Shown: positions 32,713 through 41,758, counted from the first letter of the stretch. The stretch is DNA of 44,160 nt from Corynebacterium pilosum DSM 20521 = CIP 103422 (GCF_000373805.1 NZ_KB892446.1:1-44160), one strand, 5' to 3'. Numbers and translations: made by a program. Notes: a model not told the origin generated them from the letters alone.

Positions 32713-34767
32713 TTAGGCGTAGGTGGTGGAGACCTTTTCGACCAGGGTGAGCACGTCGTAGACCGCGACGATTTCATCGTTCTGGTTGTACAAGACGGTG
32801 TCCCATGCAACCTCTCCGTATTCGTCGGTCACGCGTGGAGTAATCCGCTTCGCTGTTAGCTCAACACGGATGGAGTCATCGTAGGTGACAGGCTGGACGA
32901 AGCGCAGGTTCTCAAGGCCGTAGTTCGGCAGAACTGGGCCTGGTCGGCCTTCGACGAACAAACCTGCAGCCCAAGACACTAGCAGGTAGCCGTGTGCTAC
33001 GCGTCGTGGGAAGAATGGGTTCTTCATCGCTGCTTCCTCGTCCACGTGGGCGTAGAAGGTGTCGCCGGTATCTTTAGCGAAGTCAAGAATGTCTTCCAGG
33101 TTCACCTTGCGCAGCGGGGAGGCGAATTGGTCACCGATCTTCAACGTCGCCAGATCCTTGTGGAATGGGTGCTGGGCACCGTTCTCGACATCTTCGCGTG
33201 TGACGCGCTGGACCTTGGCGCCGGTGTGCCATTCGCCAGTGATGGCGGTGAGGTGATTCGGTGAGCCCTGGATTGCGGTGCGCTGCATGTAGTGCTTGAT
33301 ACCACGCACACCACCGAGCTCCTCGCCGCCGCCAGCACGGCCTGGACCACCGTGAACTAGGTGGGGCAGCGGCGAACCGTGGCCTGTAGAGGTCTTCGCG
33401 TCCTCACGGTCGATGAAGTGAAGTCGGCCGTGGTGGGCAGCGATTCCCTCCGCGAACTTGCGAGTAGTCTCTGGGTCGTTGGTGGCTACAGACGCGACAA
33501 GGGAACCCTTGCCCAATGCAGCCAGCTCGATGGCGTCGTCGATATCCGAGTATCCGATGATGGATACGACGGGGCCGAAGGCCTCGGTGTCATGAACGCG
33601 CTCGGCGCGCGCATCTTCGAACTGAAGAACTGTAGGAGGGAAGAACGCGCTGTCGATGTTGTCGATGTCGCCGGTGACCACTTCGCCACCATCAGCGATA
33701 AGCGTTTCGACGGCCTCCTTCACATCCTGCGCCTGTTCCACAGATACCAGTGGACCCATAGTGGAGTTGGCATCACGGGGATCGCCGACGACGACTTTGT
33801 CGTCCAAACGCTTCTTCAACGCCTGTGCCACATCGTCTGTTAAGTCGTTCGGAACGATCGCGCGGCGCACAGCGGTACATTTCTGGCCCGCCTTGGAAGT
33901 CTGCTCAGCGAACAGCAACTTGACATAAGCCTCGAACTCAGGAGTGTCGGGAGTTGCGTCGGGGCCCAAGATAGCAGCGTTAAGAGAGTCTGCCTCTGCA
34001 GAGAAGCGCACCCCATTGTTGCGCACGGACTCAGAGTTGCGCAGCTTATCGGCAGTCCAGGCAGAGCCAGTAAAGGCGACGTGGTCGTTGTAATCCAGAT
34101 GATCGAGCAGGTCGCCGGCAGAACCGGAGATCAACTGCAGGGAACCCTCGGGCAGGATGCCGGACTCGACCATGAGACGAACCAACTCGGCGGTGATGTA
34201 GCCGGTGGGGGTGGCGGGCTTCACGATCGTCGGCATGCCAGCAATGAACGACGGAGCGAACTTTTCCAGCATGCCCCACACTGGGAAGTTGAAAGCGTTA
34301 ATTTGGATGGCCACTCCAGTCAATGCGGTGTAAATATGCTGGCCTTGGAAAGAGGCATCCTTGGAGAGGATTTCGGGAGGGCCGTCGACAACAACATTGG
34401 AGTTTGGCATCTCGCGGCGGCCCTTCGAGGAGAAGGTAAACAAGGTAGAAATGCCCCCGTCAATATCGACGAAGTTATCGCGCTTGTTCGCGCCGGCCTT
34501 ATTGGCTAATTCATAGAGAACTTCTTTGTGCTCATTGAGGTAGAGCGCGAGTTCTTTGACCTTCAGCGCGCGTTCATGGATGGTCAGCGCCTTCAAATTC
34601 TTCTGGCCGACGGTGCGACCGTATTCAACGGCTCCCTTGAAATCGAGACCGTCGGTGGACACCTGGGCTACGATCTCGCCGGTAGAAGAATCTGCAACTT
34701 CGTTGACGCGGCTTGGGTTCTCCGGGGTGATCCACTTACCTTGCAGAAAGCTCTGTACAAGAGTCAT
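32713..34767 (-). CDS. paaZ: Oxepin-CoA hydrolase / 3-oxo-5,6-dehydrosuberyl-CoA semialdehyde dehydrogenase
   Basis: 684 residues, bifunctional. The aldehyde dehydrogenase domain (about 1-520) has Glu258 (RFSAEADS) and the nucleophile Cys297 (SKAGQKCTAV), near the E. coli positions 256 and 295. The C-terminal MaoC-type hydratase (about 540-684) holds DTGDTFYAHVDEEAA and FPRRVAHGYLLVSWAAGLF. It opens the oxepin-CoA ring and oxidises the aldehyde. AAAGG lies before the ATG at 34767. Read toward phoD and divergent from a thioesterase, with a PaaR operator between them. Confidence 0.95.
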   Translation of the reverse strand: MTLVQSFLQGKWITPENPSRVNEVADSSTGEIVAQVSTDGLDFKGAVEYGRTVGQKNLKALTIHERALKVKELALYLNEHKEVLYELANKAGANKRDNFVDIDGGISTLFTFSSKGRREMPNSNVVVDGPPEILSKDASFQGQHIYTALTGVAIQINAFNFPVWGMLEKFAPSFIAGMPTIVKPATPTGYITAELVRLMVESGILPEGSLQLISGSAGDLLDHLDYNDHVAFTGSAWTADKLRNSESVRNNGVRFSAEADSLNAAILGPDATPDTPEFEAYVKLLFAEQTSKAGQKCTAVRRAIVPNDLTDDVAQALKKRLDDKVVVGDPRDANSTMGPLVSVEQAQDVKEAVETLIADGGEVVTGDIDNIDSAFFPPTVLQFEDARAERVHDTEAFGPVVSIIGYSDIDDAIELAALGKGSLVASVATNDPETTRKFAEGIAAHHGRLHFIDREDAKTSTGHGSPLPHLVHGGPGRAGGGEELGGVRGIKHYMQRTAIQGSPNHLTAITGEWHTGAKVQRVTREDVENGAQHPFHKDLATLKIGDQFASPLRKVNLEDILDFAKDTGDTFYAHVDEEAAMKNPFFPRRVAHGYLLVSWAAGLFVEGRPGPVLPNYGLENLRFVQPVTYDDSIRVELTAKRITPRVTDEYGEVAWDTVLYNQNDEIVAVYDVLTLVEKVSTTYA

Positions 34768-34808
34768 TGATGAGGTGCCTTTCGGGTTGTGAGCTGTGTT
34801 CCTGATTT

Positions 34809-34830
34809 TATGACCGACCGGACGGTAGGC
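34809..34830. promoter_or_regulatory. PaaR operator before paaZ
   Basis: ACCG-AC-CG-GA-CGGT at 34813-34826 matches the core ACCGNNCGNNCGGT that I recall for corynebacterial PaaR. It lies just downstream of the predicted paaZ start of transcription, so binding would block the polymerase. Confidence 0.82.
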
Positions 34831-34840
34831 ATTTTGGGCT

Positions 34841-34869
34841 AGTATAACGAAGATCACACTTCGTGTGTA
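34841..34869 (-). promoter_or_regulatory. paaZ promoter
   Basis: TATACT on the minus strand (34841-34846) with TACACA 17 bp upstream (34864-34869). The transcript would start at about 34834, at the edge of the PaaR operator. Confidence 0.6.
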
Positions 34870-34891
34870 GAGGTTGTGTAAACTGCAAAAA

Positions 34892-35299
34892 ATGAACGAG
34901 CATGAGATCTGGACAATCACACTCGGGGAACTGGACGAGAAAATGGGGGTGGAAGTTCTCGAGCAATCAGCCGAAAAGGTTGTTGCTCGGATTCCAATCG
35001 ATGGAAATCGGCAGTCCTTAGGTTTGCTTCACGGTGGTGCGATGGTTGCCATCGCTGAAGCGGTGGGTAGTTGGGCCGCGGTGATTCACGCTTCCTCGAT
35101 GGGCAAAGTCGCAGTGGGGGTGGACATCAATGCCACCCATCATTCGTCGGGACGCGAGGGTTACGCGACTGCGACAGCCACCGCTATTAAGTTGGGGCGC
35201 ACCTTGACCAGCCACGACGTCATCCTCACGGACGACGCAGGGAAGCGGCTGTGCACGGCGCGCATCACGAACGCGATCGTGAACCCGCGAACCGATTAA
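34892..35299 (+). CDS. Hotdog-fold acyl-CoA thioesterase (PaaI/YdiI type)
   Basis: 135 residues. LGLLHGGAMVAIAEAVGSWAA is the conserved hotdog helix and VGVDINATHHSSGREG the following strand; both match the YdiI/MenI subgroup of thioesterases more than PaaI itself. TAAACT (34879-34884) lies 7 nt before the ATG with no Shine-Dalgarno, so it is probably leaderless. It faces paaH, whose stop overlaps its own by 2 bp. The promoter region is shared with paaZ and contains a PaaR site, so a role in releasing CoA from paa intermediates is likely. Confidence 0.85.
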   Translation: MNEHEIWTITLGELDEKMGVEVLEQSAEKVVARIPIDGNRQSLGLLHGGAMVAIAEAVGSWAAVIHASSMGKVAVGVDINATHHSSGREGYATATATAIKLGRTLTSHDVILTDDAGKRLCTARITNAIVNPRTD

Positions 35300-36147
35300 C
35301 GCGCGGACTCCGAGTAATCGTAGAACCCCTTCCCAGATTTGCGTCCCAGTTCGCCACGTTCGACCATGTCGCGCATCAACTGTGGCGGGGTGAATACGGA
35401 GCCGAGGGTGGACTCGAGATATTCCGCGATCCCTAGACGAACGTCCAACCCCACGATATCGGTAAGCGCCAGCGGACCGATAGGGAACTTATAACCGAGC
35501 ACCATCGCATTATCGATGTCCTCAGGGCTGGCTACGCCTTCCTCCACCATGCGGATGGCTTCAAGTGCGATAACCACGCCCAAGCGCGAGGACGCGAAAC
35601 CTGGAGAATCCTTCACCACGATCGGCGTTTTCTTGATGGATTCGACCCAGCCGCGGGCCTCGTCGACAAGCGATTCCGGAGTCGATTCAGCCACCACGAT
35701 TTCCACGAGCTTGGACGCTGGGACCGGGTTGAAAAAGTGTAGACCGATCACGTCATTGGCAACGGTGGCTGCTAAATCAGAGACGCTTAACGACGAGGTG
35801 TTGGTCGCGATAACCGCCTCGGGAGCGTTTGCTGCGATCTTGGCAAAGGCATCGGTCTTCAGCTCGAAGGACTCTGGGACAGCCTCCACGACCAGGCTGT
35901 GGCCGGCGAAAGCGGCGTGGTCGGTGGAAAAGTGCAGCTTTTCCGACCACTGTTCGGTCGTGCCCTCGATGACTCCACGGTTGATCGACCCATCGATGTC
36001 CTTGGTGATGCGTGCCTCGGCGGCGGCTACGGCGTCGTCGTTAATGTCGACGACGGTGACCTCAGCACCGGCCAGCAAGAATGCATGCGCGATACCGCTG
36101 CCCATGCGACCGCCACCGAGAACGCCTACTTTGTTGGGAATACTCAT
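35296..36147 (-). CDS. paaH: 3-hydroxyadipyl-CoA dehydrogenase
   Basis: 283 residues. KVGVLGGGRMGSGIAHAFLLAGAEVTVVDI is the NAD-binding motif; LHFFNPVPASKLVEIV holds the catalytic His and Asn region, followed by KDSPGFASSRLG. It oxidises the hydroxy intermediate to 3-oxoadipyl-CoA for PaaJ. GGAAG lies 6 nt before the ATG at 36147. It could act on 3-hydroxybutyryl-CoA as well; the operon favours the paa role. Last gene of the paaABCDEGJFH series. Confidence 0.92.
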   Translation of the reverse strand: MSIPNKVGVLGGGRMGSGIAHAFLLAGAEVTVVDINDDAVAAAEARITKDIDGSINRGVIEGTTEQWSEKLHFSTDHAAFAGHSLVVEAVPESFELKTDAFAKIAANAPEAVIATNTSSLSVSDLAATVANDVIGLHFFNPVPASKLVEIVVAESTPESLVDEARGWVESIKKTPIVVKDSPGFASSRLGVVIALEAIRMVEEGVASPEDIDNAMVLGYKFPIGPLALTDIVGLDVRLGIAEYLESTLGSVFTPPQLMRDMVERGELGRKSGKGFYDYSESAR

Positions 36148-36158
36148 CAAAAACTTCC

Positions 36159-36914
36159 TTACTTGTTCTTTTTGCGGTCAAGGAATGCCTGCATGCGTTC
36201 GAATTTCGCATCTGACTCAAACAGAATGGCTTGAGCCAGGTTGTCCACCTGTGGGTGAGCCGATTCTGGCATGCCCATGACGCTCTTGGTGATGCGAACC
36301 GCCAGGGGATCAAGCCTTCCGATGCGAGCGGCAAGGTCTAACGCCTCGTCGTAAAGTGATTCTGGGGTGGAAAGTCCGGAAACCAGCTGGTATTGCTTGG
36401 CCTCGGTGCCGTCGATGATGCGGCCGGCAAGTAAAATTTCTTTCGCCAGTGGCTCACCCACAGCAGCCTTGAGACGCCAGGTGCCACCAGCCGCAGCAAG
36501 GATGCCTAGGTTGGCTTCCGGCTGGCCGAACTTGGCCCGCTCCGTGGCAACACGAAAATCTGCAGCTAGGGCTAATTCCAGTCCGCCACCCAAGGCGTAG
36601 CCATCCACGGCCGCGATGACCGGCATGGGCAGTTGAGAAATGCGATGGAAGATTGTGTTGTTGATTCCTCGCAAGGCGTCGGCACGACGACGCTCCTTCA
36701 GCTGGCTGATGTCAGCACCGGAGGCGAATACGCCGTCGGTGCCGATGATGATGGCCGTCTTGGGATTTTCTTCTAGGTAAGCGCAGACCTCGTGCAGCTC
36801 GTCGACCATGGTCTGGTCGATGGCGTTGCGCACTTCGGGGCGGGAAAGCTCGATGGTGAGCAGGTCCCCGTCTTCGCGTAAGTTCAGGGCGGTGAAATTA
36901 TTCTCCAGTGACAT
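36159..36914 (-). CDS. paaF: 2,3-dehydroadipyl-CoA hydratase
   Basis: 251 residues, crotonase family. FASGADISQLKER and VDGYALGGGLELALAADFRVAT form the oxyanion hole; ANLGILAAAGGTWRLKAAVG contains the second active-site loop, lacking one of the usual Glu positions in a typical short loop. It hydrates the enoyl-CoA produced by PaaJ-dependent shortening. Its ATG is directly adjacent to the paaJ stop. Confidence 0.9.
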   Translation of the reverse strand: MSLENNFTALNLREDGDLLTIELSRPEVRNAIDQTMVDELHEVCAYLEENPKTAIIIGTDGVFASGADISQLKERRRADALRGINNTIFHRISQLPMPVIAAVDGYALGGGLELALAADFRVATERAKFGQPEANLGILAAAGGTWRLKAAVGEPLAKEILLAGRIIDGTEAKQYQLVSGLSTPESLYDEALDLAARIGRLDPLAVRITKSVMGMPESAHPQVDNLAQAILFESDAKFERMQAFLDRKKNK

Positions 36915-38114
36915 CTAAACCCTCTCAATCGCGATAGCGGTGCCTTGGCCTACGCCCACACACATGGTGGCCACACCACGGGCGCCGCCTTCCTGCTCTA
37001 GGCGGTTGAGCAAAGTGATCGTGATCCGGGAACCTGATGAGCCCAGCGGGTGGCCCAAAGCGATAGCCCCGCCCCAACTGTTCACCTTGTCTTCTTCCAC
37101 ACCGAGTTCACGCATGCACGCGAGAGACTGGGTGGCGAAGGCTTCGTTGAGCTCCACCGCATCAAGAACATCGATGGACCAGCCGGTGCGCTCCAGAACC
37201 TTGCGAGTTGCTGGGACAGGACCCATGCCCATGATCTCTGGTTCCAGCCCAGAAGCAGCGTTAGCAACAACTTTGGCGCGAGCCCGGAGGCCATATTTTT
37301 CTACTGCCTCTTCGCTGGCCACGATGATTGCAGACGCGCCGTCGTTAAGCGACGAGGCGTTGCCGGCAGTGACAACCTCACCGTCCTTGACGACGGGGCG
37401 CAACTTCGCCAACACTTCCACAGTGGTGCCGTCGCGTGGACCCTCATCGGTGTCGACGATCGTCACGTTGCCCTTGCGGTCCTTAACCTCTACGGGCACG
37501 ATTTCTGATTTAAAGCGACCATCCTGAATGGCCTTTAGCGCACGCTCCTGCGACCGGACGGCAAATGCGTCAGCATCTTCCCTTGAAACGTTCTTCACAC
37601 GGGCAACTTCCTCGGCAGTTTCCGGCATCGAGAAAGTGGTCTTCTCCTCTGCTTGGAAGATCGGGTTAACGAAACGCCAGCCGATCGACGTGTCAAAAGC
37701 CTCGCCCGGTTTTGCAAATGCCTTCGTTGGCTTTTCGACGACCCACGGCGCACGAGACATCGACTCCACACCGCCGGCAACGATGATGTCGGCTTGCCCG
37801 GACTCAATCATTGCCGTCGCAAGAGCGATGGCTGACATACCGGAAGCGCACAGTCGGTTGACGGTGATACCGGGAACAGTATCGGGGAAACCGGCTAACA
37901 ACCATGCCATCCGGGCGACGTTGCGGTTTTCCTCACCGGCGCCATTGGCGTTGCCGAAGATTACTTCGTCGACAAGCGATGGATCGATTCCGGCTTCCTC
38001 GACAACAGTCTTGATGGTTAGCGCAGCCAGGTCATCGGGGCGGACCGATGACAAAGCGCCACCGTAACGGCCGACGGGGGTTCGCTTTCCAGATACGAGA
38101 TATGCGTTAGTCAT
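36915..38114 (-). CDS. paaJ: 3-oxoadipyl-CoA/3-oxo-dehydrosuberyl-CoA thiolase
   Basis: 399 residues. The nucleophile is Cys89 (NRLCASGMSAI), the base His355 (ALGHPLGSSG) and the second Cys385 (ATMCVGVGQG). VFGNANGAGEENRNVARMAWLLAG is a thiolase signature near the N-terminus. It performs the two thiolytic steps of the paa pathway. GGAGGG precedes the ATG. Exact naming against general acetyl-CoA acyltransferases depends on the neighbours. Confidence 0.93.
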   Translation of the reverse strand: MTNAYLVSGKRTPVGRYGGALSSVRPDDLAALTIKTVVEEAGIDPSLVDEVIFGNANGAGEENRNVARMAWLLAGFPDTVPGITVNRLCASGMSAIALATAMIESGQADIIVAGGVESMSRAPWVVEKPTKAFAKPGEAFDTSIGWRFVNPIFQAEEKTTFSMPETAEEVARVKNVSREDADAFAVRSQERALKAIQDGRFKSEIVPVEVKDRKGNVTIVDTDEGPRDGTTVEVLAKLRPVVKDGEVVTAGNASSLNDGASAIIVASEEAVEKYGLRARAKVVANAASGLEPEIMGMGPVPATRKVLERTGWSIDVLDAVELNEAFATQSLACMRELGVEEDKVNSWGGAIALGHPLGSSGSRITITLLNRLEQEGGARGVATMCVGVGQGTAIAIERV

Positions 38115-38128
38115 TGTTGTGGTCCCTC

Positions 38129-38914
38129 CTAGCGGCCAGTGAAATTTGGGGATCGTTTTTCGTTGAAGGCGGCAAAACCCTCGGCGTAATCAGCAGAGGA
38201 GCAAAGACGGCCCTGCTCCTTGTTTTCTTCCTCGACGGAAGCCCACAGTCCCGTACCGTTATCGCGGATGTCATGCACTAGATTGCGGCTGGTCAAAAAG
38301 GCTTGGGTGGCGCCCTGGGCTGCACGTTCAACCTTTTCGCGGGTGAAGTCCAGCAATTCATCTGCGGCTATGACTCGCGAGAACAATCCGGCAGCTACCG
38401 CTTCTTCGCCACTGATCAGTTCGCCAGTGACGATCAGGTCCATTGCGCGGTGTGCACCTAAGCGTTCAACGAATAAGGCGTGGCCGCCGGAATCTAACGT
38501 CGCGCCGAGGTTGGCAAAGGGGGAACCAAACTTGGAACGATCTGCCACGTACACAATGTCGGTGGCGATCGCCAATCCCAAACCGACACCTAAGCACGCG
38601 CCGTGGATGGCCGCAAAGGTAGGGGCAGGGAACTGGCTCATTTGCTTAAGTACCGGGGTGACCTTGTTGGCAAGGTAATCAGTGGCATCATCCTCGGCCG
38701 GATCTAATCCCTTGATATTGCGCCCAGAGCAAAATCCCTTGCCCTCGCCACGCAACAACAAGGCGCGCACGCCAGCCTTTTCCGCCTCGGAGTAGGCCTC
38801 AGAGATTTCTAGCAAGTCCGGTTCCGCGATGGCATTGAGCGTTGCTGGATCATTGAGCACGACCTCTGCGTATTTCGCGCCCTCAGCAACATCGTGGATA
38901 TGAAGATCAATCAT
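38129..38914 (-). CDS. paaG: 1,2-epoxyphenylacetyl-CoA isomerase
   Basis: 261 residues, crotonase family. GEGKGFCSGRNIKGLDPAEDD, IHGACLGVGLGLAIATDIVYVA and FGSPFANLGATLDSGGHALFVERLG form the active-site loops; Asp at LDSGG is the usual PaaG acid. It isomerises the ring epoxide to the oxepin for PaaZ. AAAGGAG lies before the ATG. It is 14 bp from paaJ and 10 bp from paaE. Confidence 0.92.
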   Translation of the reverse strand: MIDLHIHDVAEGAKYAEVVLNDPATLNAIAEPDLLEISEAYSEAEKAGVRALLLRGEGKGFCSGRNIKGLDPAEDDATDYLANKVTPVLKQMSQFPAPTFAAIHGACLGVGLGLAIATDIVYVADRSKFGSPFANLGATLDSGGHALFVERLGAHRAMDLIVTGELISGEEAVAAGLFSRVIAADELLDFTREKVERAAQGATQAFLTSRNLVHDIRDNGTGLWASVEEENKEQGRLCSSADYAEGFAAFNEKRSPNFTGR

Positions 38915-38924
38915 GGGGGCTCCT

Positions 38925-40079
38925 TTATGCGTCGTAATCGACAGTGATTGACTTACCGGTGGGGCGGGTCTGGCAGGTCAATACGTAACCAGCCTCAACC
39001 TCGTCAGCCTCGAGCGCGTAGTTCTCGTCCATCTCGTACTCACCTTCGACAACCTTGGCGCGGCAGGTACCACACACGCCACCTGCGCAAGCGAATGGAA
39101 CGTCGGGACGCACACGCAGTGCGGCGTTGAGCACGGTTTCCTTTGCTGAGACTGGAGATTCCACAGACCCAGAGAGGCCATCGAGCTGGAATTGGATGTC
39201 GATGTTGTTGCCGGAAGGATCCGCAACCACGGCACGGCCCTTGTTACCGCCTGGCTCGTTCTTAGGATCACCAGTGGTAAACAACTCGTAGCGTACGTTC
39301 TTGTCATCGACGCCACGATCCTTCAAAGTGTCGCGGCATAGCTGGACCAGTTCGAATGGACCGCAGAGGAACCACTCATCGACAGTCTCGGGGCGGATGA
39401 CTTCGTCGAGAAGCGTCTTTAGCTTCTCATCATCGATGCGCCCGGAGAAAAGAGGATTGACGCGTTGCTCGCGGGTAAGCACGTGGTGTACCGCGAAACG
39501 AGCTGGGTATTTATCCTTAAGATCGCCGATCTTGTCGGCGAACATTACATCGCTTCCACCTTTGTTGGAGTAAACCAGCTGGAACTTTGCGTCTGGGATA
39601 GCGTCCAGTACGGCGGTAGCGATCGCCATGATCGGGGTGATGCCAGAGCCTGCTGCGATCGCGACCAAATGTGGGGATTCGACCTTCGAGAGATCCTTAT
39701 CTACAAGTTCTTTCGCGTCGTTCAGACTTGTGACGTGAATCTTGGAGGTGAATGCGCCCTGTGGGTTCATCACATCCATCGTGTCGCCTGGCTGGAGTTC
39801 TTCATTAGCCCAGGTGGAGAATTTGCCACCGAGGTCCTTCTTGATGCCAACGCGGATGGTGCCCTTGTTCGGGATATCGCAAATGGAGTACGAACGACGT
39901 AGTTCTTCGCCATCGATGGTGGCGCGCAGCGCCACGTACTGGCCAGGAATGTAGTCGTAATCTTCTTGCAGTTCTTCCGGTATATCGAAGCTAACTTCCA
40001 CGGAATTGTCCGTAAGCTGACGAACTCGGGAAACAGACAGGGTGTTGAACTTTGCTTTTTTCTTTGCAGGGGTGGTCAT
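38925..40079 (-). CDS. paaE: Phenylacetyl-CoA epoxidase reductase
   Basis: 384 residues. A ferredoxin-NADP-reductase-like half (FAD motif RRSYSIC, NAD(P) motif GSGITPIMAI) leads to a C-terminal plant-type [2Fe-2S] domain with Cys331, Cys336, Cys339 and Cys369 (CAGGVCGTC and LTCQTRP). It passes electrons from NADPH to PaaA. The ATG at 40079 shares one base with the paaD stop (TGATG). Confidence 0.96.
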   Translation of the reverse strand: MTTPAKKKAKFNTLSVSRVRQLTDNSVEVSFDIPEELQEDYDYIPGQYVALRATIDGEELRRSYSICDIPNKGTIRVGIKKDLGGKFSTWANEELQPGDTMDVMNPQGAFTSKIHVTSLNDAKELVDKDLSKVESPHLVAIAAGSGITPIMAIATAVLDAIPDAKFQLVYSNKGGSDVMFADKIGDLKDKYPARFAVHHVLTREQRVNPLFSGRIDDEKLKTLLDEVIRPETVDEWFLCGPFELVQLCRDTLKDRGVDDKNVRYELFTTGDPKNEPGGNKGRAVVADPSGNNIDIQFQLDGLSGSVESPVSAKETVLNAALRVRPDVPFACAGGVCGTCRAKVVEGEYEMDENYALEADEVEAGYVLTCQTRPTGKSITVDYDA

Positions 40080-40615
40080 CAGTGCACCTTGAAGTAATCG
40101 AAAGGTTCGAAGCAGCTCTTGCAGTTGTACAGCGCCTTGCAGGCGGTAGAACCAAAACGCGCGATCTGGGCGGTGTTGGAAGAGCCACAATGGGGGCAAG
40201 TAATAGGCTTGGGTGCCTCAAGTTTGAGCAATACCGGGCCCGAAGAGCGTTCGGCTAGGCCCTGCGGAGGAGCGATCCCATAGTCGCGCAGTTTGTCGCG
40301 ACCATGGTTGGTGATCCAGTCCGTGGTCCAGGCGGGATTGAGGACGAGGTCCACTCGGAAATCTTCCACGTTGGAATCGCGGAGTGCATCCGAAACGTCC
40401 GACGTGATCGTGTCCATTGCGGGGCAGCCCGAATAAGTGGGAGTGATCGTGATGACTGCGGTGTCTTCCTCGAAATAGACATTGCGGAGAATGCCCAGGT
40501 CCGCAATCGAGATCACGGGAATTTCGGGGTCTGGAACTTGCGCAGCAATATCCCACACGCGGCGCTCACGCTCATCGGTTGGACGGAGCGGGTGGTCTAG
40601 GTTGACTCCAGCCAT
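40079..40615 (-). CDS. paaD: PaaD, MIP18/DUF59-type assembly factor
   Basis: 178 residues from the second of two adjacent ATGs, better spaced from AGGAGG. The MIP18-like domain (VPDPEIPVISIADLGIL, TPTYSGCPAMDTI) is followed by a zinc-ribbon-like tail CPHC...CKALYNCKSC. PaaD is needed for maturation of the epoxidase, probably of its metal centres. It lies between paaC and paaE as in most paa operons. Confidence 0.95.
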   Translation of the reverse strand: MAGVNLDHPLRPTDERERRVWDIAAQVPDPEIPVISIADLGILRNVYFEEDTAVITITPTYSGCPAMDTITSDVSDALRDSNVEDFRVDLVLNPAWTTDWITNHGRDKLRDYGIAPPQGLAERSSGPVLLKLEAPKPITCPHCGSSNTAQIARFGSTACKALYNCKSCFEPFDYFKVH

Positions 40616-40637
40616 CATGATCCTCCTGAGGGGTGTA

Positions 40638-41471
40638 TTACCAGGTCACGCCTGGATGTTGGCGGGCGAGAGACTGCATTTCAGCCAAGATGAAGCCGCG
40701 GTACTCGGAGTAACGGCCGGTACGCTGGCCACTGACGGCCTGTGGCACTTCGGGCTTATCCACGCCTGCTGCCTCGAGCACGGCTTCGATTCGAGTGTCG
40801 AACTCATCGCGCAGGGTCGACGGCAACACCGCTACGCCTTCGCCGGCAAGCTCGGTGTGGATTGGCAGGTCCTCGAAGAGTTCGTCGACGTACGGCCACA
40901 TGTAGTGGATCCCGTCGGTGATGCGACGGTGAGACTCTTCAGTGCCCTGGCCAAGGCGCAACATCCACTGGTTGGCGTGGTCTACGTGGTACTCCAGCTC
41001 CTTGACAGCCTTCGCTGCAATGGCAGCGAGGGTCTCGTCGGCGGACTTCTCCAGTGCGGTGTACAGGCCGAACATGTAGTAGCTGACGATTAGCTGGCGT
41101 GCGATAGTTTGACCAAAGTCGCCATTTTCTTGCTCGGTGATTGCAGCAGAGCGGAACTCCTCCTCATCGCGGAAGTATGCGAGGTCATCTTCGGTTTTGC
41201 CCCAAGCAGTTCCTGCATAGGAGTAGAGGAAGCGGGTGTGGCCGATGAGGTCGAGAGCAATATTGGCTAGAGCAATATCCTCTTCCATCTCGGGTGCGCG
41301 GGAGACCCACCAGCTCAAGCGCTGGGCGAGCATGAGGGCATCGTCGCCAAGCATGGTGGCGTACTCTGCTGTTTTCTCAGGAGCGATTACGCCACCTGCG
41401 ACCACATCCTCCGGGGTAATCGCGTCCCCCTGAGACTGTTTGGTTGCTGAGTCGTTCGTTGCGAAGCTCAC
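40638..41471 (-). CDS. paaC: Phenylacetyl-CoA epoxidase structural subunit
   Basis: 277 residues, ferritin-like helical protein without the diiron ligand set of PaaA. DDALMLAQRLSWWVSRAPEMEEDIALANIALDLIGHTRFLYSYAG and AVKELEYHVDHANQWMLRLGQGTEESHRRI match the family. It forms the scaffold with PaaA in the (AC)2 core. ATG overlaps the paaB stop by ATGA (41468-41471). Confidence 0.96.
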   Translation of the reverse strand: MSFATNDSATKQSQGDAITPEDVVAGGVIAPEKTAEYATMLGDDALMLAQRLSWWVSRAPEMEEDIALANIALDLIGHTRFLYSYAGTAWGKTEDDLAYFRDEEEFRSAAITEQENGDFGQTIARQLIVSYYMFGLYTALEKSADETLAAIAAKAVKELEYHVDHANQWMLRLGQGTEESHRRITDGIHYMWPYVDELFEDLPIHTELAGEGVAVLPSTLRDEFDTRIEAVLEAAGVDKPEVPQAVSGQRTGRYSEYRGFILAEMQSLARQHPGVTW

Positions 41472-41758
41472 AGGTGTGGCACCCCTTCCGACTTCTCGAA
41501 GTAGGTGGCGTGGCGGTAAGCCTTGCCGTTGGAAGATTCAAAGAAGCCGCCCTTGGAATCAGGGTCCGAGGATGCGATGGCCTCCGATGGGACAACCCAT
41601 ACCGACGTACCTTCGTTGCGGCGGGTATAGAGGTCACGTGCGTTGCGCAAAGCCATCGTGGCATCCGGGGCGTGCAGGGAACCTGCGTGGACATGGGAGA
41701 GGCCACGGTTGGAGCGGACGAAAACCTCGTATTGAGGCCAGTTGTTTGAATCAGACAT
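41468..41758 (-). CDS. paaB: Phenylacetyl-CoA epoxidase subunit B
   Basis: 96 residues, the usual size. YEVFVRSNRGLSHVHAGSLHAPDATMALRNARDLYTRRNEGTSVWVV is the signature of PaaB. It bridges the AC units of the epoxidase. AAGGA lies before the ATG. The overlap with paaC shows coupled translation. Confidence 0.96.
   Translation of the reverse strand: MSDSNNWPQYEVFVRSNRGLSHVHAGSLHAPDATMALRNARDLYTRRNEGTSVWVVPSEAIASSDPDSKGGFFESSNGKAYRHATYFEKSEGVPHL

Noticed and set aside
36915..38914. paaJ and paaG as general fatty-acid oxidation genes
   Set aside because: The tight operon with paaABCDE and the PaaR site make the phenylacetate role much more likely.
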